Positions 7,332-17,110 of a stretch of 41,387 nucleotides of DNA are shown here, in pieces. Origin of the DNA: Paracoccaceae bacterium (lineage in GTDB: Bacteria > Pseudomonadota > Alphaproteobacteria > Rhodobacterales > Rhodobacteraceae); contig JAGQRV010000032.1 in the NCBI GenBank assembly GCA_020425125.1, forward strand, positions 1 through 41,387, read 5' to 3'. The translations under genes were made by a program, and so were the position numbers. Each line of letters starts with the position of its first letter. Within the stretch, counting starts at the first letter, position 1. The notes below the pieces were generated by a model that worked only from the letters and a program-made list of their open reading frames with translations, had not been told where the DNA came from and did no database searches.

Positions 7332-7388
7332 CGAGGACCTTCCGCCGTCGCGACCGATAATGGACGGCGCGGATGAGGGAGGGAGCCA

Positions 7389-8801
7389 ATGCTGGACGCG
7401 CCCGGAGCACGATCTCCGGATCGTGAGCATCTCCACGAAGACGATGCGGTCACGATTTTCGCTCCGCTGGCGTTTCGTGCACTCGACGTCAAGAACCGCA
7501 TTTTCCGTTCGAACCTGTCCGGCATGTTCGACGATTACAATGGCCACGGCGGCAATGCGCGGATCAACTGGGAGCGCAAGTTCGCCGCCGGGGGATGCGG
7601 GGCGATCATTTCATCCTATACGCCGGTCTCGGTACGCGGGCGGATCCTCACCCGCTATGCGATGATCGACGACGACGACAAGATCCCATTCTGGCGCCGC
7701 GTTGGCGAGACCGCGCACGACCACGACTGCCGGTTCCTGATGCAGCTCAGCCATTCCGGCCGCCAGCAGGATCTCGGCGGGGTGGAGAACCTCTACAAGA
7801 AGGGGCTGAGCTCCACCGACAACAAGGACTATTTCCACGGGCTTCTGGCCCAGGCGATGACTAGACCGGAAATCGCCGAAGTGGTGGAGCAGTTCGCACA
7901 AGGGGCCCGGCGGGCGCGCGAGGCGGGGCTCGACGGCGTCGAACTGCACGGTGCGAACGGCTATCTGATCACACAGTTCCTGAGTTCGGGGATCAACGAT
8001 CGCAGCGACGAATATGGCGGCGACTGGCAGGCGCGGTCGCGCTTCGTGCTCGAGATCATCCGGGCGATCCGGCGCGAGGTCGGTCCGGACTTCCACCTGC
8101 AGATGAAGGTCAATGCCGTCGATCACAACGACTGGCTCTATCCCTGGCAGAAGAAGGGCAACACGCTGGACGAAAGCGTGAAGATCTGCCGGCTGCTTCT
8201 GGACGACGGCAAGGGGGTGGACGCGATCCATGTCTCGTCCGGCTCCACCTTTCCGCATCCGCGCAATCCGCCGGGCGACCTGCCGATGCGGGAACTGGTG
8301 CGCTGGTATGACGGGATGCTGTCGCAGGGGGTGCGGGCGCGGTTCAACTATTCGATCTTCTCGAACCCGCTCGGCGCCATCCTGTTCCGCCGCTATTGGC
8401 TGTGGCGGCGCGGCAAGATCATCGAAGGGATCAACGCGGATTATGCGCGCGCCGTCACCGAGGCGGTCCGCGCGGTCGATCCGTCGGTGAAGGTGCTGGT
8501 CACCGGCGGCTGGCAGCACGCCGACGCGATCGCCGGGGCAATCCGCAGCGGGGCCTGCGACGGCGTCTCGATTGGCCGGCCGCTGATCGCCAATCCCGAC
8601 CTGCCGAAGATCCTGGCGCAAGGCAACGGTCCGGCGCCGGGCAAGGAATGCACCTACTGCAACAAGTGTCTGATCAACGACCTCGAGAACCCGCTCGGCT
8701 GCTACGAGTTGAGCCGGTACGACGGCAACACGTTTGACGAGAAGTACGACGCGATGATCGCCGAGGTGATGTCGGTCTTCGAACCCCCGACCTTCACCTG
8801 A
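7389..8801 (+). CDS. Old Yellow Enzyme-family NADH:flavin oxidoreductase with Fe-S motif
   Basis: 470 aa. The FMN-barrel signatures are clear: 'MQLSHSGRQ', 'GVELHGANGYLITQFLS' and 'RSDEYGG'. Near the C-terminus Cys421, Cys424, Cys427 and Cys438 form a complete CxxCxxC-x10-C set for a [4Fe-4S] cluster, as in 2,4-dienoyl-CoA reductase-type enzymes. The chain stops soon after, without the FAD/NAD domain seen in the flavoenzyme at 2513. Such proteins reduce activated C=C bonds of enones or enoyl-CoAs. A strong ribosome-binding site (GAGGGAGGGAG) supports the start. It is the first gene of a rightward operon, 25 bp ahead of a di-heme cytochrome, so its substrate is probably linked to what the cytochromes oxidise. 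Confidence 0.88.
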   Translation: MLDAPGARSPDREHLHEDDAVTIFAPLAFRALDVKNRIFRSNLSGMFDDYNGHGGNARINWERKFAAGGCGAIISSYTPVSVRGRILTRYAMIDDDDKIPFWRRVGETAHDHDCRFLMQLSHSGRQQDLGGVENLYKKGLSSTDNKDYFHGLLAQAMTRPEIAEVVEQFAQGARRAREAGLDGVELHGANGYLITQFLSSGINDRSDEYGGDWQARSRFVLEIIRAIRREVGPDFHLQMKVNAVDHNDWLYPWQKKGNTLDESVKICRLLLDDGKGVDAIHVSSGSTFPHPRNPPGDLPMRELVRWYDGMLSQGVRARFNYSIFSNPLGAILFRRYWLWRRGKIIEGINADYARAVTEAVRAVDPSVKVLVTGGWQHADAIAGAIRSGACDGVSIGRPLIANPDLPKILAQGNGPAPGKECTYCNKCLINDLENPLGCYELSRYDGNTFDEKYDAMIAEVMSVFEPPTFT

Positions 8802-8826
8802 CGTCGCTGGTGCAACGGAGGCGCCC

Positions 8827-10347
8827 ATGGCCATAGACCTCGATCGCCTGACGCCCGTCGAGCGCGCGCAGCGTCAGCGCCGCCGCTGGCGGTGGGCGAT
8901 CATCCTCGCCGTGATCGCGGCACTGTTCTACTACTTCGTGGTCGCGAACGAATACGTCGTCGCCCACACCGACCCGCAGGACCATTTCAAGTACGGCTCC
9001 ATCGGCAGCGAGGTCGCGAACGGCCTGCCGTTGGACGTCTTCAAGGCGCTTCCGGTGATGTATCGCGACCGGCTTGGCCCGGAGGGCTGGAAATCCTTCG
9101 GGCTGCTATACGAGGACGGGGAGGATCTGCCGGTCGGCTTCTCGCGGCGGATCGCGCTGGGGGTGGAGCGGGTCTGGCTGAACTGTTCGGTCTGCCACGT
9201 GGGTACCTACAGTCTGCCGGGCGAAAGCGAGCGCCACATGATCCTGGGCGCGCCGTCGAACAATCTGCGCCTGCAGGACATGATCCTGTTCCTGCTCGAT
9301 GTCGGCAAGGATCCGGGATTCACCGCCGACGCGCTGATAACGGCGATCAACAGCGACCAGGTGGACGGTCACCTGAACGTTCTGGAGAGGCAGATCTATC
9401 GCCTTGTCGTCTATCCCAGGCTGAAGGAGGCGCTCCTGACGCTGAACGGCCAGCTCGACTTCGTGCGCCGGCAGGCGCCCTGGGGACCGGGCCGCGTCGA
9501 CACGTTCAACCCGTACAAGTCGATCCAGTTCAACTTTCCGATGGGGCCGGAGGCGATTTCGGACGTCGCGCTGAACGCGTCGTCCGATTACCCCTCGCTC
9601 TGGATGCAGGCGCCCCGCGCGGGCATGAACCTGCATTGGGACGGGAACAATTCCTCGATCGCCGAACGCAATCTGAGCGCGGCTCTGGGGGCGGGGGTGA
9701 CACCGGTGACCGTGGACCGCGCCGCCATCGCCCGGATCGAGGACTGGATGCGCAGCTTGCCGCCGCCCGCCTACCCGGAGCCCGACACGATCGACCTGGC
9801 GGCCGCGGAGGAGGGAGCCGGCCTCTTCGCCGAGTATTGTGCGGAATGCCATGGCATCGGCGGGAGCGCGGGCTACGATTACAGTCGGGACCGCCATCCC
9901 TATCTCGGCCAGGTCGTGGCGCTGCCTGCCATCGGCACCGATCCCGGCCGCTGGGCGTCGTACACGCCGGACTTCTCGGCTGCGCAGAACACGCTCTATG
10001 CCGGCTATCCCTGGCGCTTCCGGCATTTCCGCAAGACCGACGGGTATGCCAACCACCCGCTCGACGGGATCTGGGCGCGCTCGCCCTATCTGCACAACGG
10101 GTCGGTCCCGACCCTGCGCGACCTTCTGGAACCCGCCTCGGCGCGCCCCAGGGTCTGGTACCGCGGCAGCGACGAGTTCGACCCGGTCCGCGTCGGTTAT
10201 CGCAGCGACAAGGCGGGCGGCGGGGCGTTCGTTTACGACACCAGCGTGCCGGGCAACGGCAACGAGGGCCATGAGGGCCGGGCCTATGGCACCGATCTGA
10301 CGGACGCGCAGAAGGATGCGCTCGTCGAATACATGAAGACGCTATGA
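8827..10347 (+). CDS. Membrane-anchored di-heme cytochrome c, RoxA/peroxidase-like (1)
   Basis: 506 aa. After a basic stretch, residues 23-42 form one hydrophobic helix, so the protein should be anchored with its bulk in the periplasm. Two heme c sites are present: C120-S-V-C-H124 and C338-A-E-C-H342, about 218 residues apart. Near the C-terminus 'SPYLHNGSVPTL' matches a motif typical of the MauG / cytochrome c peroxidase / rubber oxygenase RoxA superfamily. It could be a peroxidase, an oxygenase acting on a hydrophobic substrate, or an electron carrier, and the sequence does not decide. It is related to the gene at 10784, sharing motif order, spacing and C-terminus. The stop overlaps the start of the next gene by 4 bp. 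Confidence 0.85.
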   Translation: MAIDLDRLTPVERAQRQRRRWRWAIILAVIAALFYYFVVANEYVVAHTDPQDHFKYGSIGSEVANGLPLDVFKALPVMYRDRLGPEGWKSFGLLYEDGEDLPVGFSRRIALGVERVWLNCSVCHVGTYSLPGESERHMILGAPSNNLRLQDMILFLLDVGKDPGFTADALITAINSDQVDGHLNVLERQIYRLVVYPRLKEALLTLNGQLDFVRRQAPWGPGRVDTFNPYKSIQFNFPMGPEAISDVALNASSDYPSLWMQAPRAGMNLHWDGNNSSIAERNLSAALGAGVTPVTVDRAAIARIEDWMRSLPPPAYPEPDTIDLAAAEEGAGLFAEYCAECHGIGGSAGYDYSRDRHPYLGQVVALPAIGTDPGRWASYTPDFSAAQNTLYAGYPWRFRHFRKTDGYANHPLDGIWARSPYLHNGSVPTLRDLLEPASARPRVWYRGSDEFDPVRVGYRSDKAGGGAFVYDTSVPGNGNEGHEGRAYGTDLTDAQKDALVEYMKTL

Positions 10348-10787
10348 CCGCGCAGGCCTCGCATTCCCTGAGCCGCTGGAAGTTTCGCCACGGCGTCGTC
10401 GTCTGGATCGGGATCCTGCTCAATTTCTCCTACTGCGTGCCGCTCCTGGTCGCGCCGCTGACGACGCTGGGGCTGTTCGGAATTCCCGCGGAACTGACGA
10501 CCTTCTGGCCGCGACTGGTGGGCGGCCTGCTGGTCCTGATCTCGGTCTTCTACATGCCGATGACGGTCGATCTGGACCGGTTCCGCATCTTTGCCTGGCT
10601 CTCGATCCTTCCGTCGCGGACCTTCGGCGCGACGTTCCTGTTCGTCGCGGTGGTGGGATTCGGCTTCGCCGGGGGATTTCTCGTCCCCGCGGTGATCGAC
10701 GCAGGCGTCGCCATCGCCTCGCTCTACTGCCTGATCCGGATCGTGCGGCTGGAGCAGGACATCGCCATGGGACAGGTGGCAGCATGA
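10344..10787 (+). CDS. Small four-helix membrane protein
   Basis: 147 aa with four hydrophobic segments at roughly 17-38, 54-75, 88-108 and 110-130, and a short charged tail. I recognise no family motif and no heme ligand pattern. It overlaps both neighbours by 4 bp (ATGA junctions), so it is translated together with two di-heme cytochromes. It may be a membrane partner, such as an assembly or quinone-side subunit. That is inference from position only. Confidence 0.75.
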   Translation: MTAQASHSLSRWKFRHGVVVWIGILLNFSYCVPLLVAPLTTLGLFGIPAELTTFWPRLVGGLLVLISVFYMPMTVDLDRFRIFAWLSILPSRTFGATFLFVAVVGFGFAGGFLVPAVIDAGVAIASLYCLIRIVRLEQDIAMGQVAA

Positions 10788-12259
10788 GCCTCAGGTTCTG
10801 GCACTGGCTGTTCGCGGCGCTGGTGGCGCTGGTGGTTCTGGGCCTCGGCGGCTGGTTCCTGCTGCTCCGGCCCGTGCCGCAGCCGGCCACGAACGACGCG
10901 GCGCAGCTTTTCAACCACGGCTCCATCGGCAACGAAGGCGCCCAGGGGCTGCCCTACTGGATCTGGCGGGTGCTGCCGGTCGTCTTCGCCGATCACCTGC
11001 CGAACCGGGCCCAAGGATACGCCGCTCTCGGGGTCTACTGGGAGCCCGGCGCGCCGGTGCCCGTGGGCTTTGCGGTCAAGCGTGTGGGTGCGATCGACCG
11101 CGTCTCCCCCAATTGCGCATTCTGCCATCAGGGCACGTATCGCCTGCGCCCCGAAGAGCCCGCGCATCTGGCCACGGCCGGCGCCGGAACCCGCGTCGAT
11201 CCGCAAGCCTACATCCGCTTCCTGACCGCTGCCGGAACGGATCCGCGCTTCACCTCGGACCGGCTGATGGCGGCGATCACCGCGATCTACGACATGCCGT
11301 TCTGGGAGCGGCTGACCTACCGCTACCTGCTGATCCCGGTGACCGGCAAGCTGCTGAAGCAGCGCGCCGCGGATTTCGCCTGGATGGACGGCCGGCCCGA
11401 TTGGGGGCCGGGGCGGATCGACCCGTTCAATCCGGTGAAGTTCGACAATCTCGGGTTGTCGGATGACGGAACGATCGGCAATTCGGACATGATGCCGCTC
11501 TGGGCGCTGGCCACGACCGATCCGACACCGCTGCGCCGCGCCGCGCTGCACTGGGACGGCCTGCTGACCGACCTGCACGAAACGGTGGTTGCGGGCGCGA
11601 TCGGCGACGGGATGACCTACCAGTCCTATCCCGGTGCCAGGGCCGCGCTGGACGAGATGGAGGCTTTTGTGCGCGTCGAGACGCCGCCGCCCTCGCCTTT
11701 CTCGCCGCTGCTGCGGTCCGGCGACCCATTCTTCGTCGATCCCGCCGGGGTTGCCCGCGGCGCCGAGATCTATCAGGCCGAGTGCGCCGAGTGCCACGAG
11801 CCCGGCGGCGGCCGCTTCCGCACGCCGATCCCGGTCGCCGAACTGGGGACGGACCGGCACCGGATCGACATGTGGACCGAAGCGGCGCGGGACCGTTACG
11901 CCCACTACGCGCCGGACTACGACTGGGGCTTCGAGTATTTCCAGAAGTTCGACGGCTATGTTGCCAATGAACTGACCGGCCTCTGGCTGCGCGGCCCCTA
12001 CCTGCACAATGGCAGTGTGCCGACGCTCAAGGCGCTGCTCGACGCGCCCGCGGACCGGCCGTCAGTGTTCTGGCGCGGCTCCGACCTGATCGATCCCTTG
12101 GGCGGCGGCTTCGTGAGCCGGCCCGATATCGATCCGCAGCGGCCGCTCTTCCGCTACGACACGGCAGAACCAGGCAATGGCAATGGCGGGCACCTTTTCG
12201 GCACGGAACTGTCCGCGCCCGACAAGGCCGCACTGCTGGCCTTTCTGAAGACGCTTTAG
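10784..12259 (+). CDS. Membrane-anchored di-heme cytochrome c, RoxA/peroxidase-like (2)
   Basis: 491 aa. One N-terminal hydrophobic helix (about 8-30) serves as anchor or uncleaved signal. The heme motifs are C111-A-F-C-H115 and C334-A-E-C-H338, 223 residues apart, followed by 'GPYLHNGSVPTL' and a C-terminal 'LLAFLKTL' that parallels the 'ALVEYMKTL' end of the cytochrome at 8827. The shared pattern shows that the two arose by duplication. The sequences have diverged well beyond recent copies, so they probably have different roles or form a heteromer. The start codon is the ATG overlapping the stop of the small membrane protein. Confidence 0.85.
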   Translation: MSLRFWHWLFAALVALVVLGLGGWFLLLRPVPQPATNDAAQLFNHGSIGNEGAQGLPYWIWRVLPVVFADHLPNRAQGYAALGVYWEPGAPVPVGFAVKRVGAIDRVSPNCAFCHQGTYRLRPEEPAHLATAGAGTRVDPQAYIRFLTAAGTDPRFTSDRLMAAITAIYDMPFWERLTYRYLLIPVTGKLLKQRAADFAWMDGRPDWGPGRIDPFNPVKFDNLGLSDDGTIGNSDMMPLWALATTDPTPLRRAALHWDGLLTDLHETVVAGAIGDGMTYQSYPGARAALDEMEAFVRVETPPPSPFSPLLRSGDPFFVDPAGVARGAEIYQAECAECHEPGGGRFRTPIPVAELGTDRHRIDMWTEAARDRYAHYAPDYDWGFEYFQKFDGYVANELTGLWLRGPYLHNGSVPTLKALLDAPADRPSVFWRGSDLIDPLGGGFVSRPDIDPQRPLFRYDTAEPGNGNGGHLFGTELSAPDKAALLAFLKTL

Positions 12260-12270
12260 GGGAGACACCG

Positions 12271-15255
12271 ATGCTCGCGCGTTTGGGACGCATCTTGCTC
12301 TGGATCCTCGGCGGTCTCGTCGCGCTTGCACTGGTGCTGGTCGTCGTGGGCATCGTCGTTCTGCGCGGCCTCATCTATCCCGATACCTCCCGCTTCGGCA
12401 CCGTCGAGGACGAAGCGCGCCGCGCCGGTCGCAGCGTCGAAAGCCTGCCCGGCGCGGGCGATCCCTATTACGCCGCGATGGACAAGGGGCTACTGCTGCC
12501 GCCCGCTGCAGGAGCGGCGTATCCGCCCGAAATCCTCGACGTCGCCGGCGATACCCAGCTCGACCCGGAGGCGGTGCGGCAGGCGGCGATCCGGGGTCAG
12601 AACATGTGGATGATCTGGACCGGCGGCAACGACCGGTTCTGGGATTTCGCGGCGCGCACCGCAATCGGATCGTTCGATCTGCTCAAGACGATCTCCTCCC
12701 ACCCGTCGCAGGCCTACGGTCATGAGAACCGGTTCCGCTATCTGGGCGTGGTCAACGAGCCCTGTTTCGAAGCGCCCGACGGTCCCGACCCGACGCATTT
12801 CGGGCTCTGGATCGACCGCCGCAGCGCTGAGTGCCCGCCCGATCCCTTCGTCGATCCGGCCACCTATCCCGGCATCAAGATCCCGGCCGACCGGCTGAAT
12901 CGAGGAGAGGTCGATGCCCGCGGCGAGACGATGCCGGCGGAGGTGGCCGAGCGTTTCGCGGATTCGCTCGATGACGGGCGGCTTCCGGTCGGATCGTACT
13001 ATGGCGAGCCCACCGGGGTGGTCGGTCTCAGGCTGTTCCCGAATCCCGATTTCGACGCCGAAGCCGCACGGCGCTGGGACCCCGAGCGGTTCTACACCGA
13101 CCCGGACTATTACAACGACGCGAACCTCGTCCGGCCCTACCGGGTCGGCATGGCCTGCGCCTTCTGCCATACCGGGCCATCGCCGGTGAACCCGCCGGCC
13201 GAGGTCGAAAAGCCCGGCTGGCCGAACCTCGCCGGAAATCCCGGCGCGCAATATTACTGGGTCGACCGGATCTTCTTCTGGAACACCGAACCGCGCCGCG
13301 AGAAGGGCGTTCCCGCGCCGAACGAAGGCAACTTCCTGTTCCAGCTCTTCCACACCAATCCGCCGGGCACGCTCGACACGTCGCTGGTCTCAACGGATTA
13401 CATGAACAATCCCCGCACGATGAACGCGGTCTACGAACTGCGCGCGCGGCTGGGCATCGCGCTCAAGACGGGGATCGAGCAGCTTGAGGGCGGCGAGCGC
13501 GACAACCGCCAGTTCCAGGATTACCCGGCGACCCAGGCGCTGGCGCCGTTCTATGACCCCGCGACAGGCAAGGTCGCCTCGATGCGCGTCCTGAAGGACG
13601 GCGCAGACAGCGTCGGCGGGCTGGGTGCACTGAACCGGGTCTATCTGAACATCGGCCTCTTCAGCGAGGAATGGCTGCTGCATTTCCGTCCGTTCATCGG
13701 CGGCCGAAAGATCTCGCCCATCGCCATCGCCGATGCCGAAAGGAACTCGGTCTTCTGGCAGGCAACCGAAGCGCAGACCGTCGACATGGCGATCTATTTC
13801 CTGGTGACCGCGCGGGCCGACCGGCTGAAGGACGCCCCCGGCGGCGCGGCGATCCTGACTCGCGATCCACCAGACCTGGTCGAGCACGGGATGGTCGTCT
13901 TCGCCCGGACCTGCGCTGCCTGCCATTCGTCGCGCCAGCCGGAGCCGGACCCGACCTATGGTGTCGATGCCGGAATTTGCGAAGGCGGCGGCACCGGCCC
14001 CCAATACCGCGAATGCTGGGACCGCTTCTGGGCCTGGGCGCAGTCCGACGCCTTCAAGACGAAGATGACGGAGATGGTGCTGGACGGCGGAGACGACTTC
14101 CTGACCGGCAACTACCTGTCGACCGACCGGCGCGTTCCGCTCGACCTGCTTGGCACCAATGCCTGCAGCGCCATTGCCACGAACGGGCTCAGGGGCGACA
14201 TCTGGGACAACTTTACGTCCCAGACCTACAAGTCACTGCCGCCGCCCGGTCCCGTCACCGTCCAGCATCCGGTGTCCGGCGCCGACATGCCGTTCCAGTC
14301 GCTCGGCAATGGCCGGGGCTATATCCGACCGGCGTCGCTGGTAAGCCTGTGGTCGACCGCGCCCTACATGCTCAACAATTCTGTCGGCTACGAGCACAGT
14401 TACCGCGGCGCCGACTACTACCACGCCTCCGGCGAGGACGAAGGTCGTGATTACGGCGTGGCGGCGGATCCTGGCGGCGCCGCGGCCGCGGAGGCAGACG
14501 AGTATTCGGCGGCCGCAGCGGAGGAATACAACAGTGCAACGTCGAGCGGTGCCTATGGCGCCACCGCCGAAACGGCCGCCATCACCCCTTACGAGGAGGA
14601 ACGGTCCGGCTATGGCGGCGGCTATACCGCCGGCCACTGTCCGTCTTCTGACCCCGACGATCCCTTCCTGCCCTGCGTCGAGAACCGTGTCGCGCTGTTC
14701 GACGCCTCGATCCGCGCGATGATCTCGCCCGACCTGCGCCGCAAGGACGACATCACCGCCGAGCCGGTTCCGGGCTACATCTACCGCACATCCGCGCCCT
14801 CCTGCCTGATCGTGCCGCCGGACTTCGTTCCCGCACCCTTGAAGCGCTTCACCGGGCTGCTACACCGGCTCGTCCCCTGGGCCGTCACCGAGGCGGGCGG
14901 CGTCGCGCTGGGCCCGTTCCCTGAAGGCTTTCCGATCAATGCGCTCGCCAACACGAAGATCCTGCCCGACAATGACGAGCCGGACATGCTGGCCCATCTG
15001 ATGAACCTTGCGAGGTCCGGCCCGACGCTGCTGAGCGCATTCCGCCAACTGGGCGGACAATGTTCGCCCGTGGAACTGGCCGATCCGGAAGTGCGCCACC
15101 ATGCCGACGAGGTGGTGCGCGATACCGGGATGATCGACGCGCTCGTCGGGCTGAGCAAATGTCCCGACTACGTGGTCAACAAGGGTCACACCTTCGGCGT
15201 GGCGCTGAGCGTTGCGGACCGCGAGGCGCTGATCGCCTATCTCAAGCGGTTCTGA
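12271..15255 (+). CDS. Very large membrane-anchored di-heme cytochrome c
   Basis: 994 aa, about twice the length of its two neighbours. A hydrophobic segment at about 8-33 anchors it. The heme motifs are C296-A-F-C-H300 and C548-A-A-C-H552. It carries 'APYMLNNSV' where the other two have 'PYLHNGSV', so it is a distant member of the same superfamily with large added segments. Residues of about 729-790 are low-complexity, rich in Ala, Glu, Tyr, Ser and Gly, probably a flexible or surface region. The C-terminal 200 residues include several extra cysteines that could form disulfides. GGGGAG just before the ATG is a good ribosome-binding site. The function is unknown; a periplasmic oxidation complex with the other cytochromes is the simplest reading. 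Confidence 0.82.
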   Translation: MLARLGRILLWILGGLVALALVLVVVGIVVLRGLIYPDTSRFGTVEDEARRAGRSVESLPGAGDPYYAAMDKGLLLPPAAGAAYPPEILDVAGDTQLDPEAVRQAAIRGQNMWMIWTGGNDRFWDFAARTAIGSFDLLKTISSHPSQAYGHENRFRYLGVVNEPCFEAPDGPDPTHFGLWIDRRSAECPPDPFVDPATYPGIKIPADRLNRGEVDARGETMPAEVAERFADSLDDGRLPVGSYYGEPTGVVGLRLFPNPDFDAEAARRWDPERFYTDPDYYNDANLVRPYRVGMACAFCHTGPSPVNPPAEVEKPGWPNLAGNPGAQYYWVDRIFFWNTEPRREKGVPAPNEGNFLFQLFHTNPPGTLDTSLVSTDYMNNPRTMNAVYELRARLGIALKTGIEQLEGGERDNRQFQDYPATQALAPFYDPATGKVASMRVLKDGADSVGGLGALNRVYLNIGLFSEEWLLHFRPFIGGRKISPIAIADAERNSVFWQATEAQTVDMAIYFLVTARADRLKDAPGGAAILTRDPPDLVEHGMVVFARTCAACHSSRQPEPDPTYGVDAGICEGGGTGPQYRECWDRFWAWAQSDAFKTKMTEMVLDGGDDFLTGNYLSTDRRVPLDLLGTNACSAIATNGLRGDIWDNFTSQTYKSLPPPGPVTVQHPVSGADMPFQSLGNGRGYIRPASLVSLWSTAPYMLNNSVGYEHSYRGADYYHASGEDEGRDYGVAADPGGAAAAEADEYSAAAAEEYNSATSSGAYGATAETAAITPYEEERSGYGGGYTAGHCPSSDPDDPFLPCVENRVALFDASIRAMISPDLRRKDDITAEPVPGYIYRTSAPSCLIVPPDFVPAPLKRFTGLLHRLVPWAVTEAGGVALGPFPEGFPINALANTKILPDNDEPDMLAHLMNLARSGPTLLSAFRQLGGQCSPVELADPEVRHHADEVVRDTGMIDALVGLSKCPDYVVNKGHTFGVALSVADREALIAYLKRF

Positions 15256-15265
15256 GGCAGGCGGG

Positions 15266-17110
15266 ATGGAGGGAAGCCCGCAATATGACGTCATCGTGGT
15301 GGGCGCGGGCGCGGCCGGTGCGGTGCTGGCCGCGCGGCTGGCCGAGGGCGGGCTCAGGATCCTGGTGCTGGAGGCCGGGGGCGACCCGCTGACCGAACGT
15401 CCGGGCGACGGCGGCCGGTCCCTGGACCGCGATTGTCGGGTTCCCGCCTGGCACCCGTTCGCCTCTGAGCATCCAGGCCTCAAGCACGACGTCTGGGTCC
15501 GCCACTATGCGGACAGTGACCGGCAGGCGCGCGACTGGCGGTACCGCCCTGAACATGACGGGGTTCTCTATCCCCGCGCGCGCGGACTCGGCGGCTGCGC
15601 GTCCCACCATGCCATGATCATCGTCAAGCCGAACGATCAGGACTGGAACCACATCGCCGAGGTGACCGGCGATCCGACCTGGCGGGCGAGTGCGATGGAG
15701 CGCTACTGGCAGCGGATCGAGCGTTGCCGGTACCGATGGTTCCCCTGGCGCTGGATGGCGTGGCTCACCGGATGGAATCCGACGGGGCACGGCTGGTGGG
15801 GCTGGTTGACGACGGAGCGGTCGCTGCCCTTGCGCGTGCTCCGTGACCGCCCGCTCAGGATGCAGATCCTGCGCTCCATGGGGGCGGCGGCCGATGCCTG
15901 TCCCGGCCACGCCTTCGACTGGGAGGCGACGCGTCTCGATCCCAATGCGCGCCGTCTGTGGAATCCGCACGCCTCGGGGGTCCGGGTGACGCCGATGGGG
16001 ACGCGCCGCCACGCCCGCCACGGCGCCCGCGAACGCCTGCTGGACGTGGCCCGGCGGCACCCGTCGCGGATCGAGATCCGGCTGCATGCCGAGGTCCGCC
16101 GCGTTGAAGTCGCCGACGGCCGGGCGCGGGCGGTCGTCTTTGCCGAGGCAGGCCGGGAGGTTCGGGCCGAGGCGCGGCACGAGATCGTCCTGTGCGGTGG
16201 CGTCTTCGCCTCGCCGCAGCTTCTGATGCTGTCGGGCATCGGGCCGGCGGCGCATCTTGATGCGCACGGCATTCGGGTCGTGCGCGACCTGCCGGGCGTG
16301 GGAGCGAACCTGCAGGACCGTTACGAGATCGGCGTGGTCAACCGCATGAAGCAGCCCTGGGCGGCGCTGCGGGGGATCAACTACAGCCCGACCGACCGAG
16401 CCTTCAAACTGTGGAAGCTGCTCCGGATGGGCAATTACACCAGCAACGGCCTGCTCTATTCCGTCGAGCTGAAATCGCGTCCGGAACTGCGGGTGCCCGA
16501 CCTGTTCTGCTTCGCGATCATTGCCGATTTCCGCGGCTATTATCCGGGCTATTCGGAACGGATCCGGGCGCGCGATTATCTGACCTGGGCGGTGCTCAAG
16601 GCCTATACCCACAACCGGGCCGGCACCGTGCGGCTGCGCTCGGCCGATCCGGCCGTGCCGGCGGACATCCAGTTCCGTTATTTCGACGAGGGCAGTCCGG
16701 GCGGCGCCGAGGATCTGGACGCGGTGGTGACCGGAATCCGCTTCGTCCGCAAGATCGCCGACGCGATGGACGATTTGACCGCGGCCGAGGAAGAACCGGG
16801 CCGCTCCCGCGAAACCGACGACGCGCTGCGCAGTTATGTGCGCGACAATGCCTGGGGGCACCACGCCTGCGGCACCTGCGCGATGATGCCGGAGGACCGG
16901 GGCGGCGTCGTCGACAGCCGCTTCCGCGTCCACGGAATCGCCGGCCTGCGGGTGGCCGACGCCTCGGTCTTTCCGCGCATCCCCGGATACTTCCTCGTCG
17001 CCCCTGTCCACATGATCGGCGAGCGCGCTGCAGATACGATCCTTGACGACATTCGGGCCATGTCTGGAGCCACACACACGGGAGGCCGGACGGAATGGCC
17101 CGCAACCTGA
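15266..17110 (+). CDS. GMC-family FAD oxidoreductase
   Basis: 614 aa. The N-terminal FAD motif '[20 protein letters not shown]' lies at residues 8-27, followed by 'ILVLEAGG'. Further GMC signatures are '[13 protein letters not shown]' in the flavin region and the C-terminal 'HHACGTCAM' and '[15 protein letters not shown]' segments. His533 aligns with the catalytic histidine of glucose-methanol-choline oxidoreductases. The position usually holding a second catalytic Asn or His reads '[13 protein letters not shown]', so the usual Asn appears replaced by Val, with a His a few residues on. No signal peptide is present. The substrate is probably a hydrophobic alcohol in view of the operon, but this is inference. 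It starts 10 bp after the large cytochrome, with GAGG upstream. Confidence 0.87.
   Translation: MEGSPQYDVIVVGAGAAGAVLAARLAEGGLRILVLEAGGDPLTERPGDGGRSLDRDCRVPAWHPFASEHPGLKHDVWVRHYADSDRQARDWRYRPEHDGVLYPRARGLGGCASHHAMIIVKPNDQDWNHIAEVTGDPTWRASAMERYWQRIERCRYRWFPWRWMAWLTGWNPTGHGWWGWLTTERSLPLRVLRDRPLRMQILRSMGAAADACPGHAFDWEATRLDPNARRLWNPHASGVRVTPMGTRRHARHGARERLLDVARRHPSRIEIRLHAEVRRVEVADGRARAVVFAEAGREVRAEARHEIVLCGGVFASPQLLMLSGIGPAAHLDAHGIRVVRDLPGVGANLQDRYEIGVVNRMKQPWAALRGINYSPTDRAFKLWKLLRMGNYTSNGLLYSVELKSRPELRVPDLFCFAIIADFRGYYPGYSERIRARDYLTWAVLKAYTHNRAGTVRLRSADPAVPADIQFRYFDEGSPGGAEDLDAVVTGIRFVRKIADAMDDLTAAEEEPGRSRETDDALRSYVRDNAWGHHACGTCAMMPEDRGGVVDSRFRVHGIAGLRVADASVFPRIPGYFLVAPVHMIGERAADTILDDIRAMSGATHTGGRTEWPAT

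Larger units (their letters stand above)
6975..7388. promoter_or_regulatory. Divergent intergenic region with two symmetrical sites
   Basis: About 410 bp separate the phosphatase gene from the rightward cytochrome operon, the longest gene-free stretch in the window. It contains the inverted repeat at 7241-7276 and the palindrome at 7318-7331, listed separately. A purine-rich GAGGGAGGGAG lies just before the ATG at 7389. No open frame here shows a recognisable domain. Both promoters must lie here, and I could not assign -35 and -10 boxes with confidence. Confidence 0.5.

Noticed and set aside
15242-17077. Minus-strand 611-codon frame opposite the GMC gene
   Set aside because: The plus strand has complete FAD and GMC motifs, while the reverse frame has none and is an antisense shadow.
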